Positions 48,736 to 60,460 of a stretch of 64,000 bases of DNA are shown here, one piece after another. Position 1 is the stretch's first letter. Each line of letters begins with the position of its first letter. A program made the position numbers and the translations under genes. The DNA is taken from NCBI GenBank assembly GCA_019426215.1, contig CM033394.1, forward strand, positions 42,654,423-42,718,422. The letters are read 5' to 3'. This stretch comes from Buddleja alternifolia. Its lineage: Eukaryota > Streptophyta > Magnoliopsida > Lamiales > Scrophulariaceae. The notes beneath the pieces are model-generated. The model worked only from the letters and a program-made list of their open reading frames with translations. It had not been told where the DNA came from and searched no databases.

Positions 48736-50000
48736 TGATGTAGGTGGAAATTGGACTTTGGGCCAAGTTGACAAGCCCAAGATTTAATGGGCTAAAACCC
48801 ATTAAGAATACGGACCTGGATTCTTTCTAGAAGATATCCAACTCGAGCTGGCATACCTAGAAAACCTGCCAAACTGGACATGCGAGACAAAATATGTCTG
48901 TATAAGGCAAGGTTGGAGATAGGGGTATACACGGTCGGTTCGGGCGGTTTTACAAAAAAAACTAACCCGACCCGACATGTGCGGGTTGACAAAATATCAA
49001 ACCGAAAATGCATAATTATCTTTTCAAACCGAGTGGTTCGGGTCGATCGGATTTAATGTTTTAGTGGGCGGGTTGGCAGGTTATCAAATTATAGTTATAA
49101 TTTTTACAACTTAATTTTAGTTATAACTAGTAAGTAAAAAATTAATTATTATACTTTCCGTACATTTAACTAAAAAAATTGAGTTGGTGACAAATACACA
49201 AATAAGTGGTGTTATTAAATAAAATTCATATTACCATGATTTCTAATGAGTGAAAAACTCTAAAATATTACTAAGATTAATGTTTTTTGTAAATTTATTA
49301 TCAAAATATACATATACATATACATATACATATAAACGAGTCAATTTGTTTGCTCAAATAAAAAATAAAATATGTTACATGAATATGAATAAACCACTCT
49401 TATTAGAGAGTATATATGCATATATAGTTTTCAAAGTTTAGTGTTAATCTTTAACTATATATACTTATACTTGTAATATAAATGATTAGCTGTCGGGTTG
49501 CGGGTTACAATTATTAAACCCACCACCCGACCCGAAAGTGGCGGGTTGCAATATTTTCAACCCGCCACTATTATTTAATAATTCTAAACCGGCGGTTTTT
49601 GGGCGAATCGACTCGGGTTGGGCGGGTTTATGTACACCCCTAGTTGGAGACACGAATCAATCAAGTCAATACTTTTCTTAATAAAGACCTGGCGGAATCA
49701 AGCCATATATCAGCATTAATTATGATTGATACTTGATTAGATATATCCGAAAATAGAAGGATGTTGATTTACTCTTCACTATATGTATAATTAACATAGT
49801 TGACTTACCATAACTTATCCTACCCCATCAAAACTTGTATAAGTACCCTACCTAAAGTATAGTGAAGAATACTTTGTGAATCCCCGTGGACGTAGATTTA
49901 ATTTTTGGATCGAACCACGTTAAATCTCTTATTATTTACATTATTGCACTTATATTATCATCATATCTCACTATATTACTAAAATTATCCTTAATATTCA
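48736..50000 (+). repeat. 3' LTR of Tat-type element
   Basis: It starts TGATGTAGGTGGAAATTGG after GTTGGGGGGACTAT and aligns with the 5' LTR to AATATTCA. It is interrupted by the hAT MITE at 48920-49642. The flank ATAAT is a near match to ATACT before the 5' LTR. Confidence 0.83.
48912..49650. mobile_element. hAT-type MITE (723 bp) in the 3' LTR
   Basis: The element is 48920-49642, with ends TAGGGGTATACACGG and, from the right, TAGGGGTGTACATAAACC. The perfect 8-base TSD is GTTGGAGA (48912-48919, 49643-49650). The interior has subterminal CGGGTTGGCGGGTT-type motifs. A diverged relative lies at about 62602-63305. Confidence 0.9.
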
Positions 50001-50246
50001 ATAATTAATAAGTTTTAAGAAAAAGATATCATGAAAAAGAAATTATTTTCATCTGAAGATGAAAAGTAACTTCCGTGACTAAACAAATAGACAGACAAGC
50101 ACGTAGTTAAAATTCCTGTAACAAAAATTTTCGAATACTAATTTTTGGGCAAAGTGTTACGCCTTTAAAAAATTCTTACGAATACTAATTCTTAATGGTA
50201 AAGATAATTTTTTTAGGGGATGAAGTGCATTTTGTCCTAAATATTA

Positions 50247-50466
50247 TCTAATACAAAATAAGGTTAAATCGTGCATCTATCTCCCAAACAGAAACTGATA
50301 CGAATGGGCCTGATGGTGACCCACATGCAAATACAAGGCCCAAGTTCATGGGAAGCTTAATTGAATAGACCGAAGACCACTGCTCTTTTTAATTCTGTCC
50401 AATTTTAATTCCAATTTAGTTACTTTAAGTTTTAATTAGTGGACTCAATGATTGTAGGATAATTAA
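50247..50466. other. Unclassified flank
   Basis: About 220 bases of low-copy-looking sequence between the MITE end and the retroposon TSD; nothing recognised. Confidence 0.5.
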
Positions 50467-51019
50467 GGATGGTGTATTTATATCTTCCTCTAAATCCTAA
50501 CCTTCTTTTTTCTTCTATTTTTCTCCATCGACGATAGCTTAGTGAACCAATTATCTACTTCATCACTGTTACCACCATCATCATCAGCGGGTTGGGTTGG
50601 AGCACCCTTCTTCAAGTTATACATCATATCTTCAAATTTGACGAGACGGATATGGATCTAAAGAGACAGAGACAGATTTGACGAGATAAAGACTGGTGAT
50701 ACTTAAGTTTTTATATAGCGTTTTAGATATTTTGTTTAGTATTTTATTTTCTCTCTCGTACGGGAGTTTGCTTTCTCTCTCGAATAAGAGTTTCATCTTT
50801 CCTTAAATAAGAGTTGCACAAGAATTCTCTTGTGTTCGTTTGTGAGTTCTTAAGATTTGTTATCTTCAAGAACTTGATAGTTGGTATTTTAGATGTTCTT
50901 ACTACATCGTTTGAGTCGATATGAATTGTATTGTTCCAAGCGTTGTAAACTTTCGACTGATTGAATGATATATATGACCGATTCTTCAGGAAAAAAAAAA
51001 AAAGGATGGTGTATTTATA
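50467..51019 (+). mobile_element. Poly(A) retroposon with 16-bp TSD
   Basis: The insert 50483-51003 ends in 13 A and is flanked by the perfect duplication GGATGGTGTATTTATA (50467-50482, 51004-51019). Long variable TSD plus poly(A) is the mark of LINE-driven reverse transcription. The 521-base body has no long frame. Its end (TTGTAAACTTTCGACTGATT, GAATGATATATATGACCG) looks like an mRNA 3' end, so it may be a copied transcript, possibly of an LTR element, or a SINE. I could not find SINE promoter boxes with confidence. Confidence 0.8.
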
Positions 51020-52515
51020 ATAAATAGTAGGAGCTTGTGTTTCTGTAACCTAAATAGGTTAAACGAGGAAGTCTAATTCCTCGGATTAGATCGTGCAAAG
51101 AGAAGTCCTCCCAAGAGAGTGGTGTCTCCAGTAAGATTCGAAACATATTATCCGAAACTATGATGAATTTCTTCAAACCTAAACAGCCTTGCTCATCGAA
51201 TAACAACCATGAAAACCATCATCATAATTTCCAAACCCGTTTCTCCAACTTTCTGACTACCAATTTTGTGAAGCCCGCTTCTTCTTGTTCTGGTAGAAGT
51301 CGTTGTTCTGATATTCTTGAGAAGAAAGCGCGTTCAGAGGAGGAAATCAAAGAGCGTTTTGTTAAGGTCCCTGTCTATAGTATTAGGAATTCTGATGATA
51401 TTGTTTGCTCCACAGTTTCTGATGATGTTTATAGTATTAGGAATTAATAAAAGTCAATTGTTTTCCAAAATACTTTTTCTAACATTACATTATATATTAT
51501 GCCATGATTTCAATTTAAACTATTGTCTATTTCTACTTTATTTCCTTAAATACGATTGGAGTTTAATAGTAAAATGAATTAATTACATATTCTTCATTTG
51601 AAATGAAAACTTAGTCAGATTAGTTCATGTATACCTACTTTTATAGTAAGCGACAAACATTTTGAGATGAATAAAAGTGGAATAGTGGTTGAAGGAATTA
51701 CTAGAACCATGACATATATTAGTGGTGAGAACCGCAACTTTGAATATAGAATTCAAATGAATTAAATAGATAAAGATACTCCATGTGTCATTAATTATTA
51801 ATAATGAAATCATAATAACTCATACATGTTTGGTTTCATATGATTACAACTTTGAATTGATCTCTAGATTTTTGAAGTAGGGGGAGGAGTGCCAATTAGA
51901 CTGGTGCCAGATGTGTCTCAAGTGAAAAACACCATCGAGGTAAGAGATCTTCGAGAATTTTAAAGTTTTTGCCATATTGATTTCTTTTTTGCATGTTGTA
52001 AAGCTTTGCAAATGCTATATATATAACACCGATTGTATATAATCGATATTTCACTTCTCTTAATTTTAACAAAAAATTGTTGCATTTAATTCATTTTATT
52101 AGATTTAATTAGTCAATATTTTCCAAATCTTAGAGAGGTGAAACATGGCCATATACAATGGTATATAACAAGCTCCGTAAGAATTAGATATTTGCAATTG
52201 ACATGAATTGATTATGTAAGTTGTTGAAAAACTGTATACAACGACTACTGAGGTGAATAATATTCTGCAGGAAAGAAAGAAAGCTGGCTTCCCTGATGAG
52301 TGCTTTTCTGGAGTTCCAGTTTTCCAGGTTTTCATTAACTTGAGCTCTTTCGAGAATGAACAGAAGTCAAATTTTTTCCTTTTTATTTGAAAGAATTTTT
52401 TATTAAATATTTATAAAATATATGATGAGATTTTAATTTTATTTGTCTTAATTAACTTCTATCGTATATAAAACACCTTCCTCTTAAATAAAGCCCGAGG
52501 AATTCTCTGAACTTT

Positions 52516-53510
52516 AATTTAATTGTTCTAGGTCTAAAATTGAAGGGTAAAACAATCGTGTAGTACAATAAATAAGGTTTGAGTATATTGTGAAAAAATT
52601 AATTCAGGTGTTCTAAATTTAAATTGAAGGTAAAAGAGTCATACACTCAAGGTATTAGATATCGGTTTCGTTGTAGATTTCAGGATCATAAATTTACGAA
52701 AATTTCGACAAATTTTTCAAGGATATCCATAATTTCGATTTCGATTCTGTAGAAATCATAAAACTTCCTAGGAATAATTGAAAATTTTAAATGAAACTTT
52801 GAGTATCTTTAATTTATATTAGTAATATTATGTGTATAATGTATATATGGTGAGCTTGGTGAAATAGTATATATAAGTAAAATCTGTGGTAGAAATTTAA
52901 ACTAAGTAGGAATTGGAAGTAATTAATGAATAAATAGCTTTAAAATTCTACAACAATACACATACAATTTTCATAAAATATATTATTCGGAATCATATGA
53001 AATTTCTAGGATTAAAATTGTTATACTCTGTCTCATATTAAACTTTCCATACTCAATAATTGTGGTCCCAAAGAAAGAAAAAGAATATCTAAAATTAATT
53101 TTTACATGTTATAATTAACAGAAATTTTTAAATAAAATATAAATAATTTAATATTATCTTTAAATTTTGGAAATTTTCTTGTTTTGATGAATATTTTGGG
53201 AAATTCCGTGTTTTGGTCGAAATTTTGGTGGATAATGTGCAAAATAATGTAATCTTGTTTTTAAATTTTGAAAAATTTTGGGTTTCGATTAAAATTTCGA
53301 CGGATATTCAGCGAAATTGGATCAAAAGTGAAATTTTGCTTCGGGACCCTAGTAAACCCGAAATTTTGGGATTTCGAGCGAAATTTAAGACCATGCATAT
53401 ACAACAATAAATAAGGTTAAATTAAGGATATTGTGTCAATTTAATTTTATTGTTCCAAATTTAATTGAAGTGTGAAACAATCCTATACCACAATAGTATG
53501 GTAGTTGACT
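52516..53510. repeat. Diverged repeats flanking a foldback-element copy
   Basis: An AT-rich unit (TTTAATTTAATTGTTC... AAATTGAAG... CAATAAATAAGG) occurs about three times, at about 52516, 52605 and 53400-53500. Between them, at about 52654-53395, lies a reverse copy of the element at 53670-55084. It shares TTAGATATCGGT and TTTACGAAAATTTCG near one end and GAAATTTAAGACCATG at the other. Its left terminal 25 bases or so appear to be missing. Confidence 0.65.
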
Positions 53511-53661
53511 TATAATATGGACAAATCAAAGCAGAATAGAAGACATCCACAAAGGAGTGGAGAGACACTATAACAAAAAATAACATTTGTGACAAAACTT
53601 GAAGTGACAATGTTAAAATTATCACTAGATGTTTATAATGAGTGACAACAACTTTTGCTTT

Positions 53662-55092
53662 GTCACAATCATGGTCTTAAATTTAGATCGAAACACTGAA
53701 ATTTCGACTGAAATTTTTGGTTTCGGGCAACGTTTTGGAAACCGGACCTGACCGGCCGATCCGACCGGTTAAAATCGGAACGGCCACTTATCCAGTCCGG
53801 TTATGCGAAAAAAACGTTCGGGTGTCAGAACCGCGGTTCAACCGGTCAGAACAGGTTAAACCGGGCAATTTTGAAAATTAATGAAATTCAACCTTTTAAA
53901 TTCTAAAAATCTGAAATTGACCCCTTTAAAATCTAAAAATCTGCAATTGGCCCCCCAAAATATAGTAAATGCATAATTTTTTTCATATTTTCATATGTAT
54001 ATAAAGGAATTACATTTTTTTTTTTCATATTTTCATATTTTATATATTTAATAGTATATCAATTATTATTTATTGCATAATTATAACCTCACCGGTTTGA
54101 CCCCGGTTGACCCGACGGTTGAACCGGTGACCCTTGACCCGATCACTTTGTCAATTCCCGGTCCGGTCAGATTTTCAGAACACTGGTTTCGGGGGGTCTT
54201 GAAGCAAAATCGAACTTTCGATCCAATTTTGCACAATATCTTCCGAAATTTTGATCGAAACCCGAAATTTCCCAAAATTTAAAGTATTTTTGTCAAATAT
54301 CCATCGAATTTTGGCCAAAACCCGATATTTCCCGAAATATTCACTGAAACCGAAATTTTGACCGATTTTTATAAAAATATTTTTATATATTTTTTATATT
54401 TTTAAATATTATATAATTAGAAAATTATATTTATACTTGGTAAGGACCACACCTACCACTTACCCCCTAACCACAAGAAGCAATCAAGCAAAAAACTGAA
54501 AATGAATATGATTAAAAAAATTATACTACTTCATTGGGGTTCTTCAAGATTCAACACCAGAAGGATATCATCATCATCATTATATGAAGTACTACCAACA
54601 TTCCATGTCATGAGCGGAATATTGTCAAAATGTAACTAATATTTTTCACCTGCAATATGAAAGTAGAGGTAGGACAGATACTAGTGATAGCGATTTCGAT
54701 CCTCCTAAAAACTCGAGATGGTATTGAGTAGTAACTTTTACTTAAATTTTGATACATTTTATTTTAATGAAGTTCTCATGAGATTTGGTTATTATCTTAC
54801 TATCAAATTATACTTATTTGATGTTTTTCGCAATAAATTTTAGTGATATTATGTAACAAATTCATTATCCATATATTATATATAGAATATTATTGATGTA
54901 AAAGATGTATAAGTATGATAATTAAAGTTATCCAAAATTTTATTGTAAATTTTCAAATATTTTTATAAATTTTCAAGATTTCTTCAAAATCGAACGAAAT
55001 TTTGAACATCCTCTAAATTTTCATCGAAATTTTCGTAAATTTACTACACCGATATCTAACCCGAAATCGAAATTTAAGATCTTAGTCACAAT
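53662..55092. mobile_element. Foldback hAT-like element nested in CACTA
   Basis: The element is 53670-55084, with ends CATGGTCTTAAATTTAGATC and, from the right, TAAGATCTTAAATTTCGATT. The perfect 8-base TSD is GTCACAAT (53662-53669, 55085-55092). The interior is dominated by AAATTTCG / CGAAATTT words. A reverse, end-truncated relative lies at 52654-53395. Confidence 0.82.
53720..54193. mobile_element. hAT-type MITE (458 bp), third nesting level
   Basis: The element is 53728-54185, with ends CAACGTTTTGGAAACCGGAC and, from the right, CAGTGTTCTGAAAATCTGAC. The perfect 8-base TSD is GTTTCGGG (53720-53727, 54186-54193). CCGGTT-rich ends are typical of one plant MITE group. Confidence 0.85.
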
Positions 55093-55659
55093 AAGAATTT
55101 TTATTGATAAGAGTTTCTATAAAATTATCATTTTTTACAATTAGTGACACATGTATAATGACAACACAAATAAAGTGACAAGATAAATAAAGTGACAACT
55201 ATAATTGTTGTCACTAAGTTGTCACAAAACGTGTGTCACTAATTGTCAATAGTGACAACAATTTTCTTGTCACTAATTATCAAGAGTGACAATTTTTATA
55301 CAAATCTTGTCACTATTAGACATGTGAAGCATATTTTAGTGACAAGACAAAAGTTCTTATCACTAAAAATTGATAATTAGTGACAATTTTGATATTGTCA
55401 CTTGGCATTTTGTCATCAATGTTTTATTTTCTTGTAGTGAGACTGTAACGTTGGTAATACTATAATCATATATATATATACTAGATGATGGGTTACACTG
55501 CGCTATCGCGCGGTTGGGTCGGCCCAGACTAAACAGGTTTTTTGTTTGCATTTGGTTGGCCCATTTATGTTAAAATTTATTATTGATTTCACTTTGAGAT
55601 GAGCTCGCTAGTCAGCGGAGATCAGTGGGCTATAATTGAAGCCTTGGCATCTCGGTTGA

Positions 55660-55850
55660 CGGGCAAAACAGTGCGAAAGCCGTGGGCCGGCGGTTCGTGC
55701 TGCCCTCGTCATTCATAGGTGGCCCTCGCGATATGTGTCGGCGCTATGTGAACGCCATGTCTATTGGTTCAGAAATATGGGCATCCAGACCTTTTCATCA
55801 CAATGACCTGCAATCCAGCATGGCCAGAGGTGACTGATTTGTTGTCAATG
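55660..55850 (+). pseudogene. Helitron helicase-like domain fragment (forward piece)
   Basis: It reads GRRFVLPSSFIGGPRDMCRR, YVNAMS, then after a one-base frame change LVQKYGHPDLFITMTCNPAW and PEVTDLL. LPSSFxGGPRDM and DLFITMTCNPxWPE are hallmark motifs of the Rep-type replication initiator of Helitrons. Its direction is opposite to Helitron B and to the neighbouring piece. Confidence 0.88.
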
Positions 55851-55995
55851 AAGTACTGCTGACCCAATCTCCCAAAGTGCAGAATGTATGAACTATCATG
55901 CTCACGCATATGGAACAAATAGCAGTAATACTGGCGCAACGATACGTCAGTACCACACCAAGAATGATCGTCCAAAACTGAAATGAAGCAAGCAA
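55800..55995 (-). pseudogene. Helitron helicase-like domain fragment (reverse piece)
   Basis: On the minus strand it reads LRQYYCYLFHMREHDSSYIL and HFGRLGQQYFIDN, resembling the upstream REYYCYxxxxR...LLHxGRLFQQYxVD block of the same Helitron domain. In an intact protein this block precedes the forward piece on the same strand. Here they face each other and meet near 55845, so an inversion happened within the remnant. Confidence 0.78.
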
Positions 55996-56816
55996 CAGAA
56001 AACCTAGCTATTTCTTAAGTTCGACATGTATCAATTTTATTGTATTATATACTTAATTATGATAGATTAAAGTTAAAAATTGGAAGAAACTCAAGGTTAG
56101 GGTTTTCGGTTAATGATTTTTCAGTTTACTAAATTTTGATTTTGTGGTCTTTAGTGGGATTTGTTTATGCAGGCACTGAGGTTGATGATGAGCACAATAT
56201 TACTTTGTCCTTGGTATTAGAATAGGGAAGATTGTAACTCAAAAAAGAATGCCAGAGCAAGCTTTCGGTAAGCAGGACGAAAACCCGAGATCAAACCACC
56301 ACCTTTCGTTCTTGTTCCCTGGCCAAAATGGGGACATTGATGGTTACGATTGCTTGTAATCACTGGAGCTCTTAAGATTTGACTCGAGCTCAAATGTTAC
56401 ATTCTACCCATTTGAAGTATACTTAAAAGATATATTTTTGTTGGTGCACTTCCTGGGTTAGTAACACTGTGTCATACCTTTCTGTTTAATTTGCTCCAGG
56501 GAAATCGAGTTTCGAGAGATTTGTTCCAATTTTGACTTAGGATTCAAATTAATCGTTTGGATACATGATTGGATAAACTCAATTAGTCTTTTACAAACTG
56601 TATTTTGAATTAAAGATTGTTTATTTGGGTGTAATTTGAACTCACTCACCAAATTTAAAAATTAACACACACACACAAAAATATATCATCAATACAAAAT
56701 ATGAATCTGAAATTAGAGGTGACAAATAAGTTTTACACAGAAATTAATTCTACTACCATATAGGACCTCTGACATCACATAGCATTCAAAACCTACAAGA
56801 TTATGCACTGCTAAAT
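55996..56816. other. Helitron B interior, nothing recognised
   Basis: AT-rich, with a short moderately GC stretch at about 56160-56350. No exon could be assigned. Confidence 0.45.
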
Positions 56817-56940
56817 TGAGAAAAACCCATAATCCTTCAAATTAAAAATTTTAAAACCAAGAATTTAAAGATGGTACACGACATCGAAATAAACCAAAAG
56901 CACATGGACATGCAAATATCATCTTTGTGATCTGGTTTTT
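56817..56940. repeat. Direct repeat, copy 1 (about 125 bp)
   Basis: It matches 59894-60018 almost base for base (AACCAAGAATTTAAAGATGG, CACATGGACATGCAAATATC, ATCTTTGTGATCTGGTTTT). The copies are 3.08 kb apart in the same direction within Helitron B. Confidence 0.92.
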
Positions 56941-59404
56941 CTAACTTAAGAAATAACAAAAGTGCGTGACCGATTAAGGCAAATTCAATGATCTTAAGAA
57001 ATAACAAAAAAGACTTATGAAAGAGTTAGCATATCATTAATGCTTACCTGAATCAAGATTACTACATATGAGCTCAATTAGACATTTTAGTGCTCCATCA
57101 TTGATTTCTAATCTGATTGTTCCCAGGGCTCTTGTAATGCTAAATTTACAACAGCTGATGCATCCTCCTCCAAAATAAGGCAAGCCAACATCAGGACATT
57201 CCACTTCCAAAGCATTATTACAACATTATCAAAATTTCCCGAAAGAATAACTAAAGCTAGAAAGAATTTTTATGCGTCTAATCTTACTTCATAATGTTCT
57301 CGATAGATTCCCACCTAAGCTTCAGAAGCAACAACTACAAAAGGCCATTACAAAACTCCTCTACTTAAATCGCGAATTCCTCTTCCTAGTGATATTAAAA
57401 AGGAACAAAAAACATACCCAAAGAGCGATCAAGCTTGAAAGAACTTTTCGCAATGGCAAGATTCAAATTTTGATCTGTCACTGCAAATACCAGACATTGA
57501 AAAACTATCAAAAAACAAATCAAAATACTTTTTTCACAAATATCACCATTACTCTTCTAATAAAAAGAATCAAATAAAGATATATGGGCTATTGGTATCA
57601 GTTTCTCTCAGAAATGAATAAACCACAGATCTGGAAAAGATATGCATCTGAATTGATATGGGCATTCTAGCCAATGTTGATAATTCCTCAAATAAACACA
57701 TAATAACACTACCATAAAGTTTTGAGTTTTATCAGCTATTTTTTCCCTTCAAACTATGAAAAATAAGTTGGACTATTGTGTTTTATGCTTTAGATTAAAA
57801 CTGAGCACGAGAGCATATTTCAATTAATAATTATATATATATACAAATAATTTGAATATTTCAAACTATTCTCAAATTATATATCTATATATACATGCAC
57901 CAAAAGCATATTTTAATTAAATATGTATTACTAAAAATGTCATATCTACCATAAGGTTTTGAGTTATATCAGTTTTGCTATTCTTCAAACCATCTTTTCC
58001 GGAAGCAGAGATAAAAGCAGCTTTCTTACCTTTATTCTCCCACTGAAAAGATACACCAACGGAAAATTTAGTCAATATATAGCTTCATAAGATCTATAAG
58101 TGCATAGACACAAATCTCTACTAATTTGATAAAATTTAGTACATAACATAAAGCAATTTTGGCCAAAGGCAAGCCCAAATTAACACTGAAATACAAGCCG
58201 CAGAAAACTCGATATCAACTATATCAAATCAAAACTCGGAAGAAGTTGCTGTTACAAAGTACGAACAGCCATAGCCGTATATATAATTATAGGCAAAATT
58301 TACTACTCAAGAAGTTCATTCGTAGATCCACGAGTGCTGGTTGCTCCTCCATTTTGCAACCTCTTATGGGAACCAAAGAGGAGAGCAAGATAAAAGAGAC
58401 ATAATTATTGCTTAAAATCAGTATCAATCAACATATGCAGCTATACTCAATAATTTGGGTTAGTAAGTAAGTATTAAGAAACACACACTTTCCGGAATGA
58501 TTAAAAAAAAAAAAAACAATCAACACATAATCATAAGTCATAACCATCAAGAACTAATTTCATGGTCATTGTGACAGAAGAATTACCAAGATTAGTAAGT
58601 TAGACAAAAACTGATATCTTTCAAAGGAAAATCAATCTTCTCAAATATGCCAATATTTCACCAACCTGAACCAAAATATAAACAGAGACAACATTAATTA
58701 GTACTCTTAATATTTATCATGGTTTCTTTCAAAGTAAAATAAATATAAAGATTAATGGTGGGATGGGAAAAAATATAATGAAGAACAACACAAGACTGAT
58801 GATATATACATGTCATCTGTTATTCGAAAGGCTTTTTTATCCATAGGAGTGAAAGCACACGCGGTTGGTTGCCCTTCTCCAGAGTCCTTCTGACAGCGTC
58901 CTTGAATCTCCATCTAGTTAAAAGTATCTTGTTCTCCAACTTAGAAAGGAAGACCCAAAAAATTGAAATCAAAATAAATTATTAAAAAGCTTGTTTAAGC
59001 ATTAGTTAAACGTAACAAACCAAACCTGAATATACTCTTTACAGTAAAATTTGAAGCTTCGCCAATTCGGTTCAAAACTAATAAAATGTGTGTAAAATGA
59101 TCAAATTATTTGAGCTTGATTAGTGTTTGATTCGATTAGAATTCATTCAAGCTAGATTCAATATACAACCAAATCATTCTCAAATTTATAACAAGCTCGA
59201 CAAACTAGAAATGCACATTAATTGCAAGCAACAAAGAAGTCACATTTGGTAGTCACTCCTACAATACCTCCACAAATCTGGCATATCTGCCCAGACATAT
59301 TCTTCATGGGCTTTGGTTGCAGAGAACCCCAAGAAATCAATCATCATTACACTTAAATAAACACTTAAGATTTCAGGCGAACTCACCAAAATAATTAATC
59401 AATC
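56941..59404. other. Helitron B interior, possible unrecognised exons
   Basis: No gene could be named. Minus-strand segments at about 57175-57100 (LACLILEEDASAVVNLALQ) and 58930-58850 (DAVRRTLEKGNQP) have exon-like composition but no recognised family. Confidence 0.4.
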
Positions 59405-59895
59405 AAATCTAAACTTTATTTATAGACATCAACAAGTATATCTAAGTAACTCACTCTTGAGAGAACGTGTTTGTTTTGAAGCAGCCGGGTCATCCTTGCA
59501 TATCTATAGTAAACTTTATCTATAGACATCAACATGTATAGGTAACTCATTCTTGAGAGAACGCATTTGTTTGGAAGCAGTTGGGTCATCCTTGCATATC
59601 TATAGTAAACTTTATCTATAGACATCAACATGTATAGGTAACTCATTCTTGAGAGAACGCATTTGTTTGGAAGCAGTTGGGTCATCCTTGCATATCTATA
59701 GTAAACTTTATCTATAGACATCAACAAGTATGTGTATGTAACTCACTCTTGAGAGAACGCATTTGTTTGGAAGCAGTTGGGTCATCCTTGCATATCTATA
59801 GTAAACTTTATCTATAGACATCAACAAGTATGTATATGTAACTCACTCTTGAGAGAACGCATTTGTTTGGAAGCAGCTGGGTCATCCTTATTAAG
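59405..59895. repeat. Tandem repeat, five copies of 95-100 bp
   Basis: Each unit contains AACTTTATCTATAGACATCA, CTCTTGAGAGAACGCATTTG and GGGTCATCCTTGCATATC. Equivalent positions fall at 59491, 59588, 59683, 59783 and 59883. Copies 2 and 3 are almost identical, as are copies 4 and 5. The minus-strand open frame across it is a repeat artefact. Confidence 0.95.
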
Positions 59896-60018
59896 CCTAA
59901 AAAACCCATAATCCTTGAAATTTAAAATGTTAAAACCAAGAATTTAAAGATGGTACACAACATCGAAATAAACCATAAGCACATGGACATGCAAATATCA
60001 TCTTTGTGATCTGGTTTT
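59894..60018. repeat. Direct repeat, copy 2 (about 125 bp)
   Basis: Second copy of 56817-56940. It starts exactly where the tandem array ends. Confidence 0.9.
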
Positions 60019-60349
60019 AAGTTGACTCCAATACACACTGTGTCTAGAAATCCATTTCCATCAATATATATATGATCTCTGAAACAATCGCGCACAGCAA
60101 ATTGAACCCCTTTCTCAATTGGACTTCCCCCTATTTGTTGGTGATTCCTATTTCTGCACATAAATGATTATGTCTTTATTCGATTAGAAATTAAAAAATA
60201 AATGAACCTCTACTCTTACTTGCAATATAAAACAATATAAATAGGCTGTTTTATATTTTCTAATTATCGTCCTTAATTTTAGAGAAACAATTATAATAAT
60301 TACTAAAATATCATTTGAAGGGAATATTACCCAAAGATCATCTTCATCT

Positions 60350-60460
60350 TCATATTCTTAGGAACATTGATGCTTTAGGAATCTCCCCAGCTTCATCTTT
60401 GCGTGCAAATCTGCCACGTACCCATGGTCGATTGTCTGCCAGTGTTCTCGGGCATGCATA
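60350..60460 (-). pseudogene. CCT-domain gene, terminal exon fragment
   Basis: After an AG acceptor the minus strand reads YACPRTLADNRPWVRGRFAR followed by KDEAGEIPKASMFLRI and a stop. YACRKTLADxRPRVRGRFARxDE is the C-terminal half of the CCT motif of plant nuclear regulators (CONSTANS-like and related). Two normally basic positions are changed (Arg-Lys to Pro-Arg, Arg to Trp). The intron within the domain is a known feature of some subfamilies. The first half of the CCT motif was not found upstream. Same orientation as Helitron B. Confidence 0.82.

Larger units (their letters stand above)
28114..50000 (+). mobile_element. Tat-type Ty3/gypsy retrotransposon, heavily nested
   Basis: The LTRs begin with the same TGATGTAGGTGGAAATTGG. 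Internal order is PBS, gag, protease, RT, RNase H, second RNase H, integrase, a long 3' region with a tandem repeat and an antisense gene, a G-rich tract GTTGGGGGGACTA, and 3' LTR. RT before integrase and the extra RNase H place it in the Tat group. Five insertions interrupt it: 28652-31650, 33922-35548, 36958-38648, 38723-41853 and 48920-49642. The two LTRs differ at roughly an eighth of positions by eye, so the element is old. Candidate TSDs ATACT and ATAAT differ at one base. Confidence 0.87.
27783..50246. mobile_element. Mutator-type MITE split by the gypsy element
   Basis: The left half is 27792-28113 and the right half about 50006-50237. The ends match as inverted repeats (GGGCAAAATGCACTTCACCC on the left, GGGGATGAAGTGCATTTTGTCC on the right). 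Both are flanked by the perfect 9-base duplication TAAATATTA (27783-27791 and 50238-50246). Nine bases is the usual Mutator-like target size. The intervening 22 kb is a gypsy retrotransposon inserted later. Confidence 0.85.
53563..55442. mobile_element. CACTA (En/Spm-like) non-autonomous element
   Basis: The element is 53566-55439, starts CACTATAACAAAAAATAACA and ends TTATTTTCTTGTAGTG (inverse of CACTACAAGAAAA), flanked by the 3-base TSD AGA. The subterminal parts are full of GTGACAA / TTGTCAC words in both orientations, the expected CACTA subterminal repeat pattern. Only about 450 bases are its own; the rest is nested insertion. Confidence 0.9.

Noticed and set aside
57272..57577. 101-codon Lys/Leu-rich frame in Helitron B
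   Set aside because: AT-rich sequence with biased composition, no family and no splice context.
59405..59895. CRISPR-like array
   Set aside because: Units of 95-100 bases are directly adjacent with no variable spacers, in a plant genome. It is an ordinary tandem array.
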